From positions 45,604,908-45,668,907 of the forward strand of contig OY970825.1 in NCBI GenBank assembly GCA_963853835.1: DNA of 64,000 nt, read 5' to 3'. Position 1 is the first letter of the stretch, and every line of letters begins with the position of its first letter. Below are positions 23,089 to 34,465 of this stretch, in pieces. Source of the DNA: Calendula officinalis (lineage: Eukaryota; Streptophyta; Magnoliopsida; Asterales; Asteraceae). Position numbers and translations under genes: made by a program. The notes beneath the pieces are model-generated. The model was not told the origin of the DNA, ran no database searches, and saw only the letters and a program-made list of their open reading frames with translations.

Positions 23089-23666
23089 TGTTGTATTTCT
23101 TTATATATTCGGTGATTATATAATTAGACAATTACGATATTAAAACCGTATTTGATATTGATAATTCAATATCAAACCCAATAAATAAGAAAGAACCAAA
23201 ATGGAACAATCAAACCTGAATGTTGATGAAGAACGAACCGCACGGAATTGTGGTTTTTACGCGCTCTATATGCTGCAAGCCTCATCGTAGAACCCCGGGA
23301 TTTGATGCCGTTTATCAGTATCATTCTACATCACTAGAATTACCAACAACACAAAGTGATTACTTGGAAACACATGATGAATATAAAAAACACAACATCA
23401 TGAGAGGAGAGCTTATAATTTTTGGTGCATTGAACTTCACAACTAGAAGTTGTTTATATAGGCTCTCAAGCCTTGAAGGAGAGCTTAATGACATTCAAAC
23501 CAATAGTCTTGTAACTCTTAATTAAATTCAACATTATGTCACATATTATGGAATTTAGTGTCATTGGTTATGACATTTCAAAGATGCTCATAAAATATTA
23601 AGCTCCACAACTCTCATGATAGATAGGAAATTTGCCAACTTGCAAATACCTTTGTAATTTCCAACA
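23089..23666 (-). repeat. 3' LTR of copia 2
   Basis: On the + strand it runs TGTTGTATTTC ... TTTCCAACA (578 bp). On the - strand it follows a polypurine tract (GGTGGGGGAT, 23,667-23,676). 23,091-23,520 is repeated at 39,062-39,527 in the same orientation, identifying the partner LTR. The apparent ORF inside it is LTR sequence, not a gene. Confidence 0.75.
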
Positions 23667-24273
23667 ATCCCCCACCAAGTTGGAAAGTTTCCTTTCACTC
23701 AGACAAATGTTATCACTTGGGTGTCACGAAGATTGAACTCATGTTTAATGTGAGCAAACAAGAGGAGATCAATTCAATGGTATCCTTATAGGTTTAAACC
23801 AAGAACCTTAGTAACCTCCCCGGTTTACCCCCAATCAACATCTGCCATCTTTGTGTTCTCTCTGAGCACTAATATGGCCATGTGCTAAAATCCTTTTCAT
23901 GACCCTTTAGAAGACAAACCAAAAGTCTTCATTTGAGGCGGCACCACCTCTAGATCAGATAGGCAAAATTCTATATATATATACAATAGGCATACATAAT
24001 TCCGTCAACTTACTGTTCATAAATATGGACCGAAAAAATTGACGGTGTTAAAAACTAACATGAATGGTTGGTTGGTTTTCCTAAAGTGTGGTTGGTAAAT
24101 TATATAATATAATAATAATTTAGAGAAAAAGTAGAAACCATTAGTGAGCGAGGGAAGGGCCCAGCGAAAGACCCACAAACAAAACTTGGCAGCTTCTTTG
24201 TTTCATTTTCATTATCTAACTATTACTAATAAATAATATTAATATTGATAATTAAGGGTAGTATTTACTAATT

Positions 24274-24479
24274 GGGTTTTTCTAACATACCCCATAGACA
24301 TATGTTTAGAAGCATTAAATAACACCAATTTTCCTTTAAAACTAAAAAAAATCATTTAATACATCTTTAGAAAATGTAACACATGGACTTCATTAATGTA
24401 TAATAAGACCTTATTAGGAAATTTTGAATGAATTAATGCTCCTAAACATGTGCCTTAGGGGTATATGTTAGAAAAACCC
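24274..24479. mobile_element. Mutator-type MITE with 9 bp target duplication
   Basis: Long terminal inverted repeats of about 46 bp (GGGTTTTTCTAACATA... and its complement) are flanked by the identical 9-mer TTACTAATT at 24,265-24,273 and 24,480-24,488. A 9 bp duplication with long TIRs is typical of Mutator-like elements. Related ends occur in HMA5 intron 2 (60,493-60,822). Confidence 0.85.
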
Positions 24480-24509
24480 TTACTAATTTATCCAGTTATC
24501 TATATATAA

Positions 24510-24880
24510 TAAAAAAATGAGTTACAATTTGAAGTTGCATTTAATAGGCTTGTATTTAATAAAAAAATTAAACGAAAATTGAGTTCTATTTTAAAAGCAT
24601 TTAATTCTATATTATATTATATTATATATATATATATATATAATAAAAAAAATAAGTTCCATTTTGAAGTTGCATTTAATAGGCTTGTATTTAATAAAAA
24701 ATTAAACAAAAATTGAGTTCTATTTTAAAAGCATTTAATTATATATATATATATATATTATATATATTACTAAAAAAATGAGTTCCATTTTGAAGTTACA
24801 TTTAATAGGCTTAGATTTAATAAAAAATTAAACAAAAATTGAGTTCTATTTTAAAAGCATTTATTTAAAATTACTTAATT
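24510..24880. repeat. tandem repeat, three copies of about 130 bp
   Basis: The words GAAGTTGCATTTAATAGGCT and AAAATTGAGTTCTATTTTAA occur three times, with unit starts near 24,519, 24,653 and 24,779. Copies are separated by TA-rich runs. Confidence 0.85.
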
Positions 24881-24953
24881 ACAATAATAATAGTAATGTT
24901 GCATTTAATAAAAATTTAAACCTAGAAAATTCTATATAGGATGGCCGAAGATG

Positions 24954-25208
24954 CCAATGATGGCCAGCCTAGCTGGTCTGAGGCACTGGGTTTATACCCA
25001 TGTGGGATGCAGGTCGTGAGTTCGAATCCCTTTGGGAGCGTTGCATTTGCGTAATTTAACTCATACCTCACACGGGCACATATGGAGAATTTTCCTTGGA
25101 AATCCCTTTGGGGGCTGGGTTTGTCCGCTTATGCGGAGCTCGAACTCGGGGTGCTCGCTGAAAAATTGCGAGTAGGCTTCCGTTATTTCATTTGCCGTTT
25201 CCAAAAAA
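24954..25208 (+). mobile_element. complete tRNA-derived SINE with 15 bp target duplication
   Basis: A 255 bp element flanked by the identical 15-mer GGATGGCCGAAGATG (24,939-24,953 and 25,209-25,223). Its head has an A-box-like TAGCTGGTCTGAGG and a B-box AGTTCGAATCCC (25,019-25,030), both internal polymerase III promoter parts derived from a tRNA. It ends in a short A-run before the right duplication. The preserved duplication suggests a fairly recent LINE-mediated insertion. Confidence 0.85.
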
Positions 25209-25494
25209 GGATGGCCGAAGATGAAAAGGATCAATAAAAACATTTAATTAGTACTCCATTCTTTACTTAATGTCATAAGTTTCTAACGTAAAAACTGATA
25301 TCAACAAAAACAATTAGAAGTTGAAACAACTTTTAACTTTTCTCCCAAATAGCTTAAATGATGATATCTCATGCTCTTATCAAATACATAAAAGGTAAAG
25401 AATAGTTGGGATAAGATCCAGTTCATGACACCACGTCTAGCATGTGATGTACACTTACACAAAATGTATCGGACTCCATGGATATAATAGAGGT

Positions 25495-25605
25495 TTCAAT
25501 CATTCATCACGTCGGCATTGTATTAATGATGATATGGTTTCTTTCTTCAATCATTCATCATGTCGGCATTGTATTAATGATGATATGGTTTCTTTCTTCA
25601 TTCAT
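25495..25605. repeat. 51 bp minisatellite, two copies and a partial third
   Basis: The unit containing GTCGGCATTGTATTAATGAT repeats at 25,511 and 25,562 with one difference (CACGTC vs CATGTC). As the unit is a multiple of three it gives a repeated short reading frame, which is not evidence of a gene. Confidence 0.9.
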
Positions 25606-27090
25606 TCTTGCCACCCAATTCTTTATTTTGTATGTTAATCTATCTTTATTTGGTAACTAAGATAGGATATTTGTAGATTATACAAACTTGCATGAGTTTT
25701 GGGTTTTTAATTTTTTTTTTTTTTTTTTTTTTTTTGTTAAAAGGTTCATGAAATTTCTCAACAAGATTAAGAAGGAAAGTGAGGTTTGAAGAAAGAAGGC
25801 AGCCTAATTATTAAAAAAAAAAGGTGAATTTTATAATCCTGAATAAATTCTATTTAATTGCTTTTACACATAGTGAGCTTGATTTTACAATAATAATTAC
25901 AACTTTAAATTAAAAAAATAGTCAATGGATTCTTGAATTTGTTGTATAAGAAATTTTGGAATCACAAAATATAAATGGGATATTTGTAATTAATACTTTT
26001 TTAACTTTGAAAGAATTGACAATGTATTAATAAGTTTTATATATATATGAATAAATTTATAGTTTTATATTTTATTGAATCTCAACCTGGCGATTCGTAA
26101 CGATAAAGCGTCACCCTTATCCATTTAATCATTTATAAATGGTCTAATTTTTCTTTACTTAAACTCAAGCTCAGTGAACAACATGGTCAGCAGAATTAGC
26201 CAAACAACACCCATATTCTGTGTATGCCTCTAAATCCGCCCAGATGTCAGCTCGCCATTTCTTATATTTAATGAATTATAAAATTTCAGAATTTTTAGTT
26301 ATTTGTTTTATTAATATTTATCTATTTAAAATATATTTATTTATTATTTTAATTAACATTTATTTATTTTAATTGATTAGTAATTATTTATTTATGTAAT
26401 TAATATTTGATTAGTATTTATTCAATTAATTAATTATTATTTATTTTAAAAGGGCAAGTTAATTTCTAATCATAAATTATAAAGAATTTTATTAGCGCTA
26501 ATGACATCAAATAGCTACATATTTTAATAAATATTTAATTGATTTATCAAATTCTTTTTTTTCATTAGTTGTTATACTTATAAAGGTGTAGCATTCCATT
26601 ACTTAACTTTAGAGTATAAATTACACTTCAACTTTTAATAAAACTTAAGAAAATAATTATTGAGCTAGTTTTATAGTGTTTCTAAATTTACAAAGTAATT
26701 TAGGACCATTCTCGACTACACAGGAATCAGACATTGGTCCCTTAAGTAGAAGACGATGCAAGGAGGACTTTAAACAAAACAGTATAGCAAAACAAACAGA
26801 CACAAGTAATTTATTCAAACCTTCCATTCAACCAAAATTGTGTTCCTAAAGTATATTCATGTTAACACGTAATTTACCGGTGTCGATTGAAGATATGTCA
26901 GTGTTTGTCCATAGTCGTGCTTATAAAAGAGAAAGCACGAAGATCTTTGTAGCCGCAATTTTGTTTAATGAATAACATGTTCTTCGTTATGCTAATATAA
27001 CCACTCATGTTTTGCTACTTTACATTTTCCACGAACACATTTTCCTTTGTTCATACTTTGCATGTGATACATATAACTTATTATCCTGAA
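25606..27090. other. AT-rich spacer inside copia 2 region
   Basis: Contains a T-run of about 27 bases (25,709-25,735) and very AT-rich low-complexity DNA. No gene was seen. Confidence 0.5.
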
Positions 27091-27130
27091 CAAAGCCCGT
27101 GCATCGCACGGGTCATGCTGCCTCGTAGAT
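27091..27130. repeat. GC-rich palindrome, transposon terminus
   Basis: CCCGTGC-ATC-GCACGGG at 27,096-27,112 is a perfect 7 bp stem. With its flank it matches 12,541-12,572 in the opposite orientation. A second GC-rich patch (CCGCTGCAACGCGCGG, 27,344-27,359) lies nearby. Confidence 0.5.
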
Positions 27131-27539
27131 TTATATAATTTAGTATAGTGTTAAAAAACTATAAAAATGAATATAATTTCAATTACATTTGAAACATCTT
27201 TTCTATAGTTTGAAAGTAAAAGTTTTAGTAATTTTTTAGCAACACGTATAATTGTCTTTTAGAATATTTGAATTTGTAAACAATTAAACAATTATTTGTC
27301 TTTTAATACTATGACCCTAATTGTGTAAAAGAAAGATAAAAACCCGCTGCAACGCGCGGACGTAATACACTCGTTTTACAACATCTTCGTTGCTCAGATG
27401 TCTCCAAAATTTTGTTAAGACTATTAACTCATCCTCGTTCTCGTCAACGACGTACTATCCTACCTCACATGGATCTATCTTATTTGATAGTACCTTCTAT
27501 CGTTAGTAATTTCGTTATTACCTATTAAACTTGAAAATA

Positions 27540-28360
27540 GGAACACTAAGTTCAAGTTGGGTTTCCATTACTAACGATTCTAGTTTGGTTTTAGACCCAT
27601 GACTCTCGCGGTAGATGTAACCAAATCTCTCGTCAGAGGTTTGGTAAACGGATCCATCAAGTACTTTGTTGTCTTGACTTAAACAACTTTGATGGTACCA
27701 CTATCAATTAGTTGTCTCACAGAATGATGTCGAAGACCTACGTGTCTCGACTTCCCATTATATTCATAATTATATACTTTAGACAGTGTGGCCTCACTAT
27801 CACAGTACATGGGAATTGAAGGCATCGGAGTATCCCACAAACGGATATCCAAGAGTAGATCTCTAAATCACTCTGCCTCTTAGCTTGCAGCGGCTAAAGC
27901 AATAAGCCCGACTTCCATCGTTGAGCGAGCTATACATGACTGTTTCTTGCTCGCCCAAGAAATAGTCCCACCAGCTAGTGTATAAATCCATCCACTTATG
28001 GATTTAGAATCACTCACGTTATCAATCCAGCTGGCATCTGAATACCACTCTAGTATACTAGAATTTGACGTGCAAGTCAACTCAAGATTACTAGTCCTTT
28101 TCAGGTATCCTAGTACTCTTCCTACTGCCTTCCGGTGCTCTGTACCGGGGTTGACAGTATACTGACTTACTTTGCTTAATACAAAAGCAATGTCAGGTCT
28201 AGTGCAGTGTGTAGCATACATCATGCTTCCAATTTGCACTTGCATATTCTAGTTGAGTCACTGCTCTACCAGAGTTCACTTCAAGTTTTACACTAGAATC
28301 GAAAGGAGTGTTAAACTCCTTAACATTCAAGTGATGAAACTTTGTCAATATTCTTTCTGA
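27540..28360 (-). pseudogene. copia 2 RT end and RNase H (broken)
   Basis: On the - strand, 28,360-28,245 reads the end of the copia RT (TKFHHLNVKEFNTPFDSSVK). 27,880-28,245 carries YATHCTRPDIAFVLSKVSQY, the RNase H start, and KSISGWIYTLAGGTISWASK. Further left, in changed frames, come the RNase H end (YCDSEA, RHVGLRHH) and a FTKPLTR tail. It stops abruptly at 28,360, where gypsy 2 LTR sequence begins. The part of RT containing the YVDD loop is absent from both sides of gypsy 2, so it was deleted. Confidence 0.82.
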
Positions 28361-29592
28361 AACTATTGGTCGCGATCGGGAAGTCGGGCCAGGTAGTTTG
28401 GCTTTGAGGCGCGAAGTAGTTCACGTTTGGATGGCGATCGCTAAGTATGCGTACGATATGCAGAGTTAGCGACGCGAACTTAGTTCGCGCCGCGAAGTCT
28501 GGTCGAGCAGCATTAAAGACGGGTTGAGCTCATTTATTGCAAAGAAAAACCCTAGTTTTCTCCCACTCGAGCTTGTGAATGATTTTGGGTGTAAACCATC
28601 ATTTGGAGCTGATTTCTTCATCAAATCTTGTGATTCTTCACTCCTAGTTGAAGATTAAAGACATTCGGTGAAGTATTGAAGTGGACAAATTGTGAACAAG
28701 GAACCGGCGGAAAGAATACGGTTAAAGCATCTTTGTTACTAAGGTGAGTACGTGTGGAAATTTACTGAGTACATAGCCTATGAAATACATTTTATTACTT
28801 GTGTTATGGTCTATTTGCTTAATTGTGTAGACTAGTAGTTAGTAGTTAGTTATACCGATAGTTGTATTGAACTAACTTGTTTGATGATAGACGTGATAGC
28901 CGAGAGCTAGATTGACATAACCATCGAGTTATGATATGTTGAGATGATGTGATGATGCGGGGGACCCCCGGTCATGAGGTGTGGTGTGAGGGGCAGTTGG
29001 GTGGATTCCTATCGACTCCACCACGATAGTAGTCTTGCTAACTGGAGGTAGTCCGACGAGTAAGGCAGGTATTGGTAGATTGGGCGAATCCCTCTTGCCA
29101 GTATCTTGAGGCTTATTAATGGCGATGGATTTCGGTTAATAAGTCAAGGTGGTTCTAGTTAGTTCGGGGGCAACCCGATAACTAGATATGATTGCTAGGA
29201 AAGCAAGGTATTAGAGTCACAATAGGGTGACTAGTTAGATGGATGAGTTACTTGTTCTATGTTTACATGTTATATTATACTTACCATTATTGTTGGGTCT
29301 AAACCCATGTAGCTCACGAGACGTTTTGTCTCACGTACTCCTTGTTTTGTTTTGCTATGTACTCAGGTTCGGGATCGAAGGTTTAGGTACGCATGGATAG
29401 AGATGCGGGGCCTAGATTAGAAGAACACTAGATTGGATTTAGTCTTAGCTTGGTTATGATCTATTTTGTAACACCTACTTTTATACTCTGATTTCATACC
29501 AAGGTTTTTGTAAATCCAAATTGAGGATGTTCTTCTATTTATAAAACGTTTTATTTTGGCCAATATTTTGTATTAAAATTTAAGGTGTTACA
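28361..29592 (+). repeat. 5' LTR of gypsy 2, 5'-truncated
   Basis: It matches 34,651-35,882 base for base except for about six transitions. The first ~185 bp present in the 3' LTR (34,466-34,650) are missing. It ends GGTGTTACA just before the primer-binding site. Confidence 0.92.
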
Positions 29593-29595
29593 ACT

Positions 29596-29607
29596 TGGTA
29601 TCAGAGC
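29596..29607 (+). promoter_or_regulatory. primer-binding site of gypsy 2
   Basis: TGGTATCAGAGC, complementary to the 3' end of initiator-Met tRNA, 3 bases after the 5' LTR. Confidence 0.95.
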
Positions 29608-29842
29608 TATAGTTTAAGTGAATTAGGTTGGATGACCATCCTAGTCTTAGACTGTAGCATTAGGAATATAAGATTCCTTAAGATCATAGGTTGACCTTGA
29701 GACTTTATATTAAGTTTAGGGTTGAACCTAGGGGACCGATGAAAATTTTTTATGATTATGGATATTGAGTCCTATGTGACTAATGGGTTGTACACAAGGT
29801 ACTAAATGTTTAATGTCTTTCGTATAGTCTTGATTGAAAGAA

Positions 29843-32800
29843 ATGGTGACCACGCGTACAAGTGGTAGAGCCCCGGAGGGCCGGGTGGAGGAGATACCTC
29901 CTGTAGAGGTTGAGGTTGAACAAGAAAGTCACACGTCGATGCATCGGGTGGGTGAGTCGGGGGTCGGAGCTAATAGAACTCCGGTAACCATGGCGGATCT
30001 CCAAACTATTATCGATCAAATTAAGGGAACGGTGGCCGATGAAGTGCACCGAATCATTGGAGACCGTGAGAAATCGGGTGGAGACCGTGAATCCAAGGCT
30101 AAGTCGGATGAGAGAACCGGGGGTAGTGGCACCGGGGAGGGGAAATCCTCCACGGGTGGCCAAAGTGATGCTAGGGCTAGGCCCATTGTGAAAGAAGGTT
30201 GTTCGTTTAAATCCTTCATGGCTTGTAAGCCAAATGTGTATACGGGTAGTTCGGACCCGAAGGTAACCATGAGGTGGATCCGAGAGACCGAGAGGGTCAT
30301 CGGTAGTAGCAAGTGCAAGGATGCCGACATGGTGACGTATGCGTCACAATTGTTAAAAGAAGACGCGATGGTTTGGTGGGACATCGTGTATGAGACCCTC
30401 GGGAGGGAGGTGATTGGGAAAATGTCGTGGGATGAGTTTACCGCGAGATTGAAAAAGAAATTTTGTCCCGAAAGGGATTTGGAAAAGATGCACGAGAAAT
30501 TCGTGACCCTTAAGAAGGGTGATATGACGATTGAAGAGTACTCGAGAGAGTTCACGGGATTGCTCCCGTTTGTTGCTAAAACCTACTCGGATGAGAGGTT
30601 GAGAGTGGTTCGGTATGCAAGTGGGCTACCGTGGGATTATCAGTTGGAGGTTAAGAGGGCGGTCTCACTCGATGAGGCTATTAGTGCCGCCCGGAGTGTT
30701 GAGGAAGTAAATGAGGCACGGGTTGCCGAGAGGGCCCATGTGGGCGAAAAAAGGAAGGCTGAGAGCGGCTCTAGTTCGTTCAAAAAAGGGAAGTTCACCT
30801 CGAGCTTCTCTAAACAAGGAAGTGTTGGCCCGTGCAAGAAATGCGGGAAAAATCATACCGGCATATGCCGAGGAGAGTCAAAAGCTTGTTATAGTTGTGG
30901 GAAGATGGGGCACATAGCCCGGGATTGTAAGGCCAAGTTGTCGGCCGATGTGGAGTGCTACTCATGCCATGAAAAAGGGCATTATAGCAATGAATTCCCG
31001 AAGAAGGGAATTGAGTCGATGGTGTCCACGGCTCAAAAGAAAGTGGAACCGGCAAAGGTGAAGGGGCGGTCCTTCCAACTCACTCGGGAGGAGGCGAAGG
31101 AGGCACACGATGTGGTGTCAGGTACTTTATTCATTAACTCCTTGCCAACTCATATTTTGTTTGATTCGGGTTCCAATTATTCGTTTGTGTCTTGTGAGTT
31201 CGGTTGTAAATTGAATGTACTGTCCGAAATGTTAGATGAGGTTTATGAGATAGAAGTAGCCGACGGGAAAACGTCTATGGTTGAATGTATTTATAGAAAT
31301 TGTGAAATAGAAATAGACGGTAGAAAGTTTAAGGTAGATTTGTTGCCCATGGGAATTAGGGCGTTTGATGTGGTTATCGGTATGGATTGGTTGGGTATGC
31401 ACCAAGCCAAGATTTTGTGTGGAAAGAAAATAGTGTCGATTAGGACACCCGAAAATGAGAAGGTGTATGTGTATGGGGAGAAACGACATCACATGCCTAA
31501 TGTGATTACCGCCATTAAGGCAAGGAAAAGTATATCGAAAGGTTGTGCACCGTTTATTGCATATGTGTTAGATGGCCGAAAGGAAAAGAAGTCAATGGAT
31601 AATGTCAAAATTATTCGGGATTTCCCCGAGGTATTTCCCGATGACTTGCCCGGTTTGCCACCGGAGAGACAAGTCGAATTTAAAATTGATTTAGTTCCGG
31701 GGGCGACGCCGATTGCTCGTGCTCCCTACCGTTTAGCTCCCACCGAGATGCGGGAATTGATGACCCAATTGTAAGATTTGTTAGATAAAGGTTTTATTCG
31801 TCCGAGTTCGTCACCGTGGGGTGCACCGGTGTTATTTGTTAAGAAGAAAGACGGTTCGATGAGAATGTGTATCGACTACCGAGAATTGAATAAGGTAACT
31901 ATTAAGAACCGTTACCCATTGCCGAGAATTGATGACTTATTCGACCAATTGCAAGGTGCTAGTTATTTCTCGAAGATTGATTTGAGGTCGGGTTATCACC
32001 AAGTTCGGGTGAAAGAAGGCGACACCGAGAAGACGGCTTTTCGTACACGGTATGGTCATTATGAGTTTCTAGTAATGCCGTTTGGTCTTACAAACGCGCC
32101 GGCTATTTTTATGGATTTGATGAATCGGGTTTGTAAACCGTTCCTTGATAAGTTTTTGATCGTGTTTATTGACGACATTTTGATTTATTCGAAAACCGAA
32201 GAAGAACACGAAGGTCATTTGAGACTTGTTCTAGACGTGTTGAAACGGGAGAAGTTGTATGCAAAATTCGCGAAGTGTGAATTTTGGTTGCGGGAAGTGC
32301 AATTCTTAGGTCACGTGGTGACGTGTGATGGTATTAAAGTTGATCCGTCCAAGATTGAAGCGGTGTCAAATTGGGAGCCTCCGAGGACTCCTACCGAGGT
32401 TAGAAGTTTTCTTGGGTTAGCCGGTTATTACCGAAGATTTATACAAGATTTCTCGAGAATCGCGATTCCACTCACGAAGTTAACAAGAAAAAATGAGAAG
32501 TTTGTGTGGGAGAAGAAGCAAGAAGAGGCGTTTAAGTTGTTAAAAGAAAAGTTATGTAACGCGCCGATTCTTACGTTACCGGATGGTATGGAAGATTTTG
32601 TGGTTTATAGTGACGCGTCGAATCAAGGGCTCGGTTGTGTGTTGATGCAAAGAGGTAAAGTGATCGCGTATGCCTCGCGACAATTGAAGAATGCGGAATT
32701 AAGGTACACGACACACGACTTGGAATTGGCGGCGATTATATTTGCCTTGAAGTTGTGGAGGCATTATTTGTATGGTACTCGGTGTACGTTGTACACGGAT

Positions 32801-34453
32801 CATAAAAGCCTACAATACGTGTTTACTCAAAAGGACCTTAATATGCGACAAAGAAGGTGGATCGAGTTGATTGCCGATTATGATTGTGAGATTGTGTATC
32901 ACGCGGGAAAGGCTAATGTAGTGGCCGACGCCTTGAGCCGAAAGGTCTATGAAAAACCGAACCGAGGAATTTTATCACGTATAGAAGTCGTCTCGAGCAT
33001 CATCGAAAGAATCAAGAATGCCCAACGAGAGGTTATGGGAAAAGACGAGTTAAGACAAGAACGGTTAGGGAAGAACCAATATTTTCTCGAAAATGCACAA
33101 GGGTTGAAGACCGTAGGCGGTCGTATTTGGGTTCCTAAGTTCGGGGGTATCTGAAAAGAGTTGTTGTATGATGTGCACAAATCGAAGTATTCGATTCACC
33201 CGGGAAGTACAAAGACGTACCAAGATATGAAACGGGTTTATTGGTGGCCCGGAATGAAGGCGAGAGTGGCCAAGTATATCTCTAAGTGTGCCACATGTGC
33301 ACAAGTGAAAGCCGAGCATCAAGTACCGTATGGGGTAGCTCAATCATTGGTTGTACCGGCCGGGAAGTGGGAAGATATAACTATGGATTTCATAGTAGGT
33401 TTACCGAAGACGAGTAGAGGTCACGATGCCATTTGGGTCATAGTTGACCGGTTGACCAAGAGTGCATTATTTTTAGCAATTCGAGAAACGTTGCCACTTG
33501 AGAAATTGGCTAAGTTGTATGTTGATGAGGTGGTTCGACTCCACGGGGTTCCGTTATCGATTGTATCCGATAGAGACGCGAGGTTTACCTCGAGATTTTG
33601 GCGGTCATTACAAGAAGAGTTGGGTACAAAGTTGCGGTTGAGCACGGCTTATCACCCGCAAACTGACGGTCAAAGTGAAAGAACGATTCAAACGGTTGAA
33701 GACATGTTGAGATCGTGTGTGTTAGACTTCGGTGGTAAATGGGATGAACATTTACCGTTAGTCGAGTTCTCGTATAATAATAGTTATCACTCGACTATCA
33801 AGATGCCGCCTTATGAGGCGTTGTATGGAAGAAAATGTAGAACTCCATCTTGTTGGTTGGAAGCGGGAGAGACGAAACTCACGGGTCCCGAGATCGTGAG
33901 AGTGACAAATGAAAAGATCGGTATTATTCAAACCAACATGAAAGTCGCCCAAGATAGACAACGAAGTTATTCGGGTTTGAAGAAAAGGCCATACGACTTG
34001 GATGTCGGTGATATGGTCATGTTGAAAGTGTCACCTTGGAAAGGTGTGATGCGGTTTGGTAAGAAAGGGAAGTTAAGTCCAAGGTATGTTGGACCATTTA
34101 AAATATTGAAACGTGTCGGGCTTCAAGCTTTTAAGTTGGAACTTCCACCCGAGCTTCAAGGTGTGCATGACACCTTTCACGTGAGTTATTTGAAAAAGTT
34201 TATCGGGGAAGTTAAAAATATTATCCCGTTGCAAGAGTTGCGGGTTGACGGTCCGAACCGGTTGATCGAGGAGCCCGAAGCTATATTAGAAACGAAAACA
34301 AAGAAGCTTCGGAATAAGGAGATCGAGTTGGTGTTGGTCAAGTGGAAGCATTCACTTGGGCCGAATTTGACTTGGGAAGTCAAAGACGAGATTCGGAAGA
34401 GATACCCGGATTTCGTGAACTATGATGAGATTCCGAGGACGGAATCTTCTTAA
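29843..34453 (+). pseudogene. gypsy 2 gag-pol, one frame with two nonsense codons
   Basis: A single frame from ATG 29,843 to the stop at 34,453 (about 1,536 codons) holds, in order: Gag core (WWDIVYETLG, FCPERDLEKM); CCHC knuckles (CYSCGKMGHIARDC and a changed second one with Phe for the last Cys); aspartic protease with intact ILFDSGSNYSF; RT with PFGLTNAP and VFIDDILIYS; RNase H (YSDASNQGLG, ADALSRK); integrase with the HHCC region (CATCAQVKAEH), SDRDARF and AYHPQTDGQ; and a chromodomain-like tail (LVKWKHSLGPNLTWE). Two stops interrupt it: TAA at 31,772-31,774 between protease and RT, and TGA at 33,152-33,154 between RNase H and integrase. Both look like C-to-T changes (CAA and CGA codons). 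No frameshift was found. Starting at the ATG avoids the upstream TTG at 29,834. Confidence 0.92.
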
Positions 34454-34465
34454 GGGGTAGATAGT

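Noticed and set aside
23220..23525. 101-codon open frame (also seen in part at 39,353-39,577)
   Set aside because: It lies wholly inside the copia 2 LTR, is present in both LTR copies with indels that change the frame, and shows no protein family.
30016..33961. Several long antisense frames opposite gypsy 2 gag-pol
   Set aside because: They are shadows of the strongly coding plus strand and have no recognisable domains.
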